This document shows positions 5,244 through 6,280 of a DNA stretch of 6,280 nt, one piece after another (the stretch's first letter is position 1; every line of letters begins with the position of its first letter). The notes under the pieces are model-generated. The model was not told the DNA's origin. It searched no databases and saw only the letters and a list, made by a program, of their open reading frames with translations. Source of the DNA: an uncultured Eubacterium sp. GTDB taxonomy: Bacteria > Bacillota > Clostridia > Peptostreptococcales > Anaerovoracaceae. Where the stretch lies: NCBI GenBank assembly GCA_937966095.1, contig CALCKF010000024.1, forward strand, positions 1 to 6,280, in the 5' to 3' direction. The position numbers were made by a program, and so were the translations under genes.

Positions 5244-5975
5244 TTACTCGTTTTCAGAAATTTTTTCATCAAAATACCTGCAGATCCCCACAGTTAAAAT
5301 CTCAGAAATTCTTTTCTGATAATCTTCATTTTTAAGATTTTGAGCCTCCTGACGATTTGATAAAAATCCGCATTCCACTATTACAACTGCGCCCTTTATT
5401 TCTTGCATTATGAAAACATCGTTTTTCTCCGCGGCAGTCTTATCATTGTCTTCATTTATGTTTTCATTCAGCGCATCCTGTATCGCCAAAGCTGCTTTCC
5501 TGCTCTCTTCTACATGCTTTCGATCTCCCTCCGACGGATAGAAAACCTGGGCACCTCTGACCGACCTGTCCTGTGTGAAGCTGTTTAGATGTATGCTTAC
5601 GGTAAGATCTGCTCCCGAATCATCTATGACTCTTTTTCTCTCCTTTGAATCTTTTACCTTCAGGCTCCTTATTGAACCTTCCTGTGTGCCCCCATACAGA
5701 CCTTCATTGGTCTCTCTTGTCATTATCACCCTGATATTTTTTCTTTCCAGCTGTTTTTTGAGCTTCCTGGATATATCAAGATTTATATCACGTTCAACAG
5801 TTCCGTCACTGCTCTGTGCTCCTCCGTCTATGCCTCCGTGTCCCGGATCCACTACAACTGTCGGACGTCCTGCTGTATTCCACACATAAGACATGACATC
5901 TTCGCAGTCAGGGACAAACATGACTGCCCATATGAGAATACATATAACAAGTATACAGATTTTTTTACTCTTCAT
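5244..5975 (-). CDS. cwlD: N-acetylmuramoyl-L-alanine amidase, CwlD-like
   Basis: A 243-residue zinc amidase of the Amidase_3 family that cleaves the bond between N-acetylmuramic acid and L-alanine in peptidoglycan. An N-terminal hydrophobic segment (residues about 5-21, after MKSKK) acts as signal peptide or membrane anchor, placing the enzyme outside the membrane. The expected metal and catalytic residues are present: H46 in DPGHGG, E61 in VERDIN, H129 in SIHLN and E201 in VECGFLS. Length and single-domain layout without cell-wall-binding repeats match CwlD, which in spore formers starts muramic-delta-lactam formation in the spore cortex. The symbol is by similarity of layout; a general wall amidase is the alternative. 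GAGG (5982-5985) lies six bases before the ATG. No clear hairpin terminator follows the gene; transcription may run into the DnaA-box region. Confidence 0.88.
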   Translation of the reverse strand: MKSKKICILVICILIWAVMFVPDCEDVMSYVWNTAGRPTVVVDPGHGGIDGGAQSSDGTVERDINLDISRKLKKQLERKNIRVIMTRETNEGLYGGTQEGSIRSLKVKDSKERKRVIDDSGADLTVSIHLNSFTQDRSVRGAQVFYPSEGDRKHVEESRKAALAIQDALNENINEDNDKTAAEKNDVFIMQEIKGAVVIVECGFLSNRQEAQNLKNEDYQKRISEILTVGICRYFDEKISENE

Positions 5976-5983
5976 ATGACACC

Positions 5984-6018
5984 TCGCTACTATCCTTAAT
6001 TGATTCTATTGATAGCGA
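5984..6018 (-). promoter_or_regulatory. Possible leader hairpin at the amidase ribosome binding site
   Basis: In the minus-strand transcript UCGCUA (6018-6013) can pair with UAGCGA (5989-5984), optionally extended with a bulge. The 3' arm runs directly into the GAGG ribosome binding site, so the stem could reduce access to it. It is short with a long loop, so may be weak. Confidence 0.2.
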
Positions 6019-6020
6019 AA

Positions 6021-6033
6021 TGTCATTATGACA
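6021..6033. promoter_or_regulatory. 13-bp perfect dyad between amidase promoter and gene
   Basis: tgtcat-t-atgaca is a perfect inverted repeat of 6-base arms with one central base. It lies about 16-28 bases downstream of the predicted amidase transcription start, where a bound dimer could block transcription. The binding protein is not identifiable here. Confidence 0.35.
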
Positions 6034-6055
6034 GCAAATTAATTATCTGACTTAT

Positions 6056-6061
6056 ATTATA
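6056..6061 (-). promoter_or_regulatory. -10 element of the amidase promoter
   Basis: A perfect minus-strand TATAAT lies about 80 bases before the amidase start codon. The region where a -35 would fall (GTTAAA with 16-base spacing, or TGTTAA with 17) is a poor match to TTGACA, and the DNA upstream is A/T-tract rich, so promoter strength may rely on those tracts or an activator. Confidence 0.45.
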
Positions 6062-6093
6062 AAACACTTTTTTTATTTTTAACAGTATTTTAT

Positions 6094-6136
6094 TTGACTT
6101 TTCATATACATAATACTAAACTTTTATTGATATACT
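6094..6136 (+). promoter_or_regulatory. Promoter(s) of the AlaX-like gene
   Basis: Two overlapping signals are visible. TTGACT (6094-6099) is followed after 17 bases by TAAACT (6117-6122). Independently, TGATATACT (TATACT at 6131-6136) is an extended -10 element with no good -35. Either would start transcription 20-40 bases before the ATG at 6164. Confidence 0.45.
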
Positions 6137-6163
6137 TGCGGTTTTACAGGAGGCATCGAAAAA

Positions 6164-6280
6164 ATGAAGACCACAAAATTATACCAGACAGACACATATA
6201 TCAGAGAATGGGACGCAACTATAACTTCTGTTACCAATGCGGAGGACAGAGATGAAATAAAAGTGACTCTCGACAGGACC
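6164..6280 (+). CDS. AlaX-like alanyl-tRNA editing protein (N-terminal 39 codons)
   Basis: The gene runs off the right edge. The visible start MKTTKLYQTDTYIREWDATI followed by EIKVTLDRT (residues 31-39) matches the opening of AlaX-type trans-editing proteins and the related editing half of alanyl-tRNA synthetase, where the next residues are normally FYPEGGGQ. These proteins hydrolyse mischarged seryl- or glycyl-tRNA(Ala) in the cytoplasm. The zinc-binding HxxxH motif that would confirm it lies beyond the window, so short and long AlaX types cannot be told apart. AGGAGG (6148-6153) precedes the ATG by ten bases. It is divergent from the amidase gene, sharing a 188-base promoter region. Confidence 0.72.
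   Translation, partial: MKTTKLYQTDTYIREWDATITSVTNAEDRDEIKVTLDRT

Noticed and set aside
5575..5889. Plus-strand open frame of 104 codons
   Set aside because: Antisense of the amidase catalytic domain, whose zinc ligands are all present on the other strand.
1..6280. A defence, toxin-antitoxin or mobile-element system
   Set aside because: No transposase, recombinase, nuclease, toxin or antitoxin family was recognised and no terminal repeats or CRISPR-like arrays were seen; the genes look like core or metabolic genes.

Overview
The window looks like chromosomal DNA from an anaerobic, low-to-moderate GC Firmicute, most likely a clostridial lineage. This rests on AGGAGG/GGAGG-type ribosome binding sites, sigma-A-like promoters, AT-rich intergenic regions, an oxidoreductase with ferredoxin-type iron-sulfur motifs, a CwlD-like amidase and TTATCCACA DnaA boxes. 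No transposase, integrase, tRNA, rRNA, CRISPR array or riboswitch was recognised. The window is gene-dense, with no gene-free stretch longer than about 280 bases.

Layout from left to right. Positions 1-490 (-) hold the N-terminal 163 residues of a cytoplasmic serine hydrolase of the class C beta-lactamase fold, cut by the window edge. A divergent intergenic region (491-764) carries a promoter for each flanking gene and two perfect 13-bp dyads. Positions 765-1895 (+) encode an aldo/keto reductase with a C-terminal iron-sulfur domain. A shared hairpin terminator (1923-1956) separates it from a convergent saccharopine dehydrogenase-family oxidoreductase (1967-3253, -). Upstream of that gene, on the same strand, is a large AraC-type regulator (3427-4962, -), followed by its own hairpin terminator.

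The 281-base gap 4963-5243 holds three perfect DnaA boxes and one near match, a 14-bp palindrome and a 13-bp direct repeat. Beyond it lies a CwlD-like N-acetylmuramoyl-L-alanine amidase (5244-5975, -). Divergent from it is the first 39 codons of an AlaX-like alanyl-tRNA editing protein (6164 onward, +).

The genes do not form one pathway. The most plausible functional unit is the AraC regulator and the saccharopine dehydrogenase-like enzyme downstream of it; their leaders share ACATAAAGG. Most of the rest looks like ordinary housekeeping or metabolic genes. The two points most worth following are the DnaA-box cluster away from any visible dnaA/dnaN, and the 230-residue tail of the AraC protein, which resembles the end of a GH39 beta-xylosidase without its catalytic barrel.
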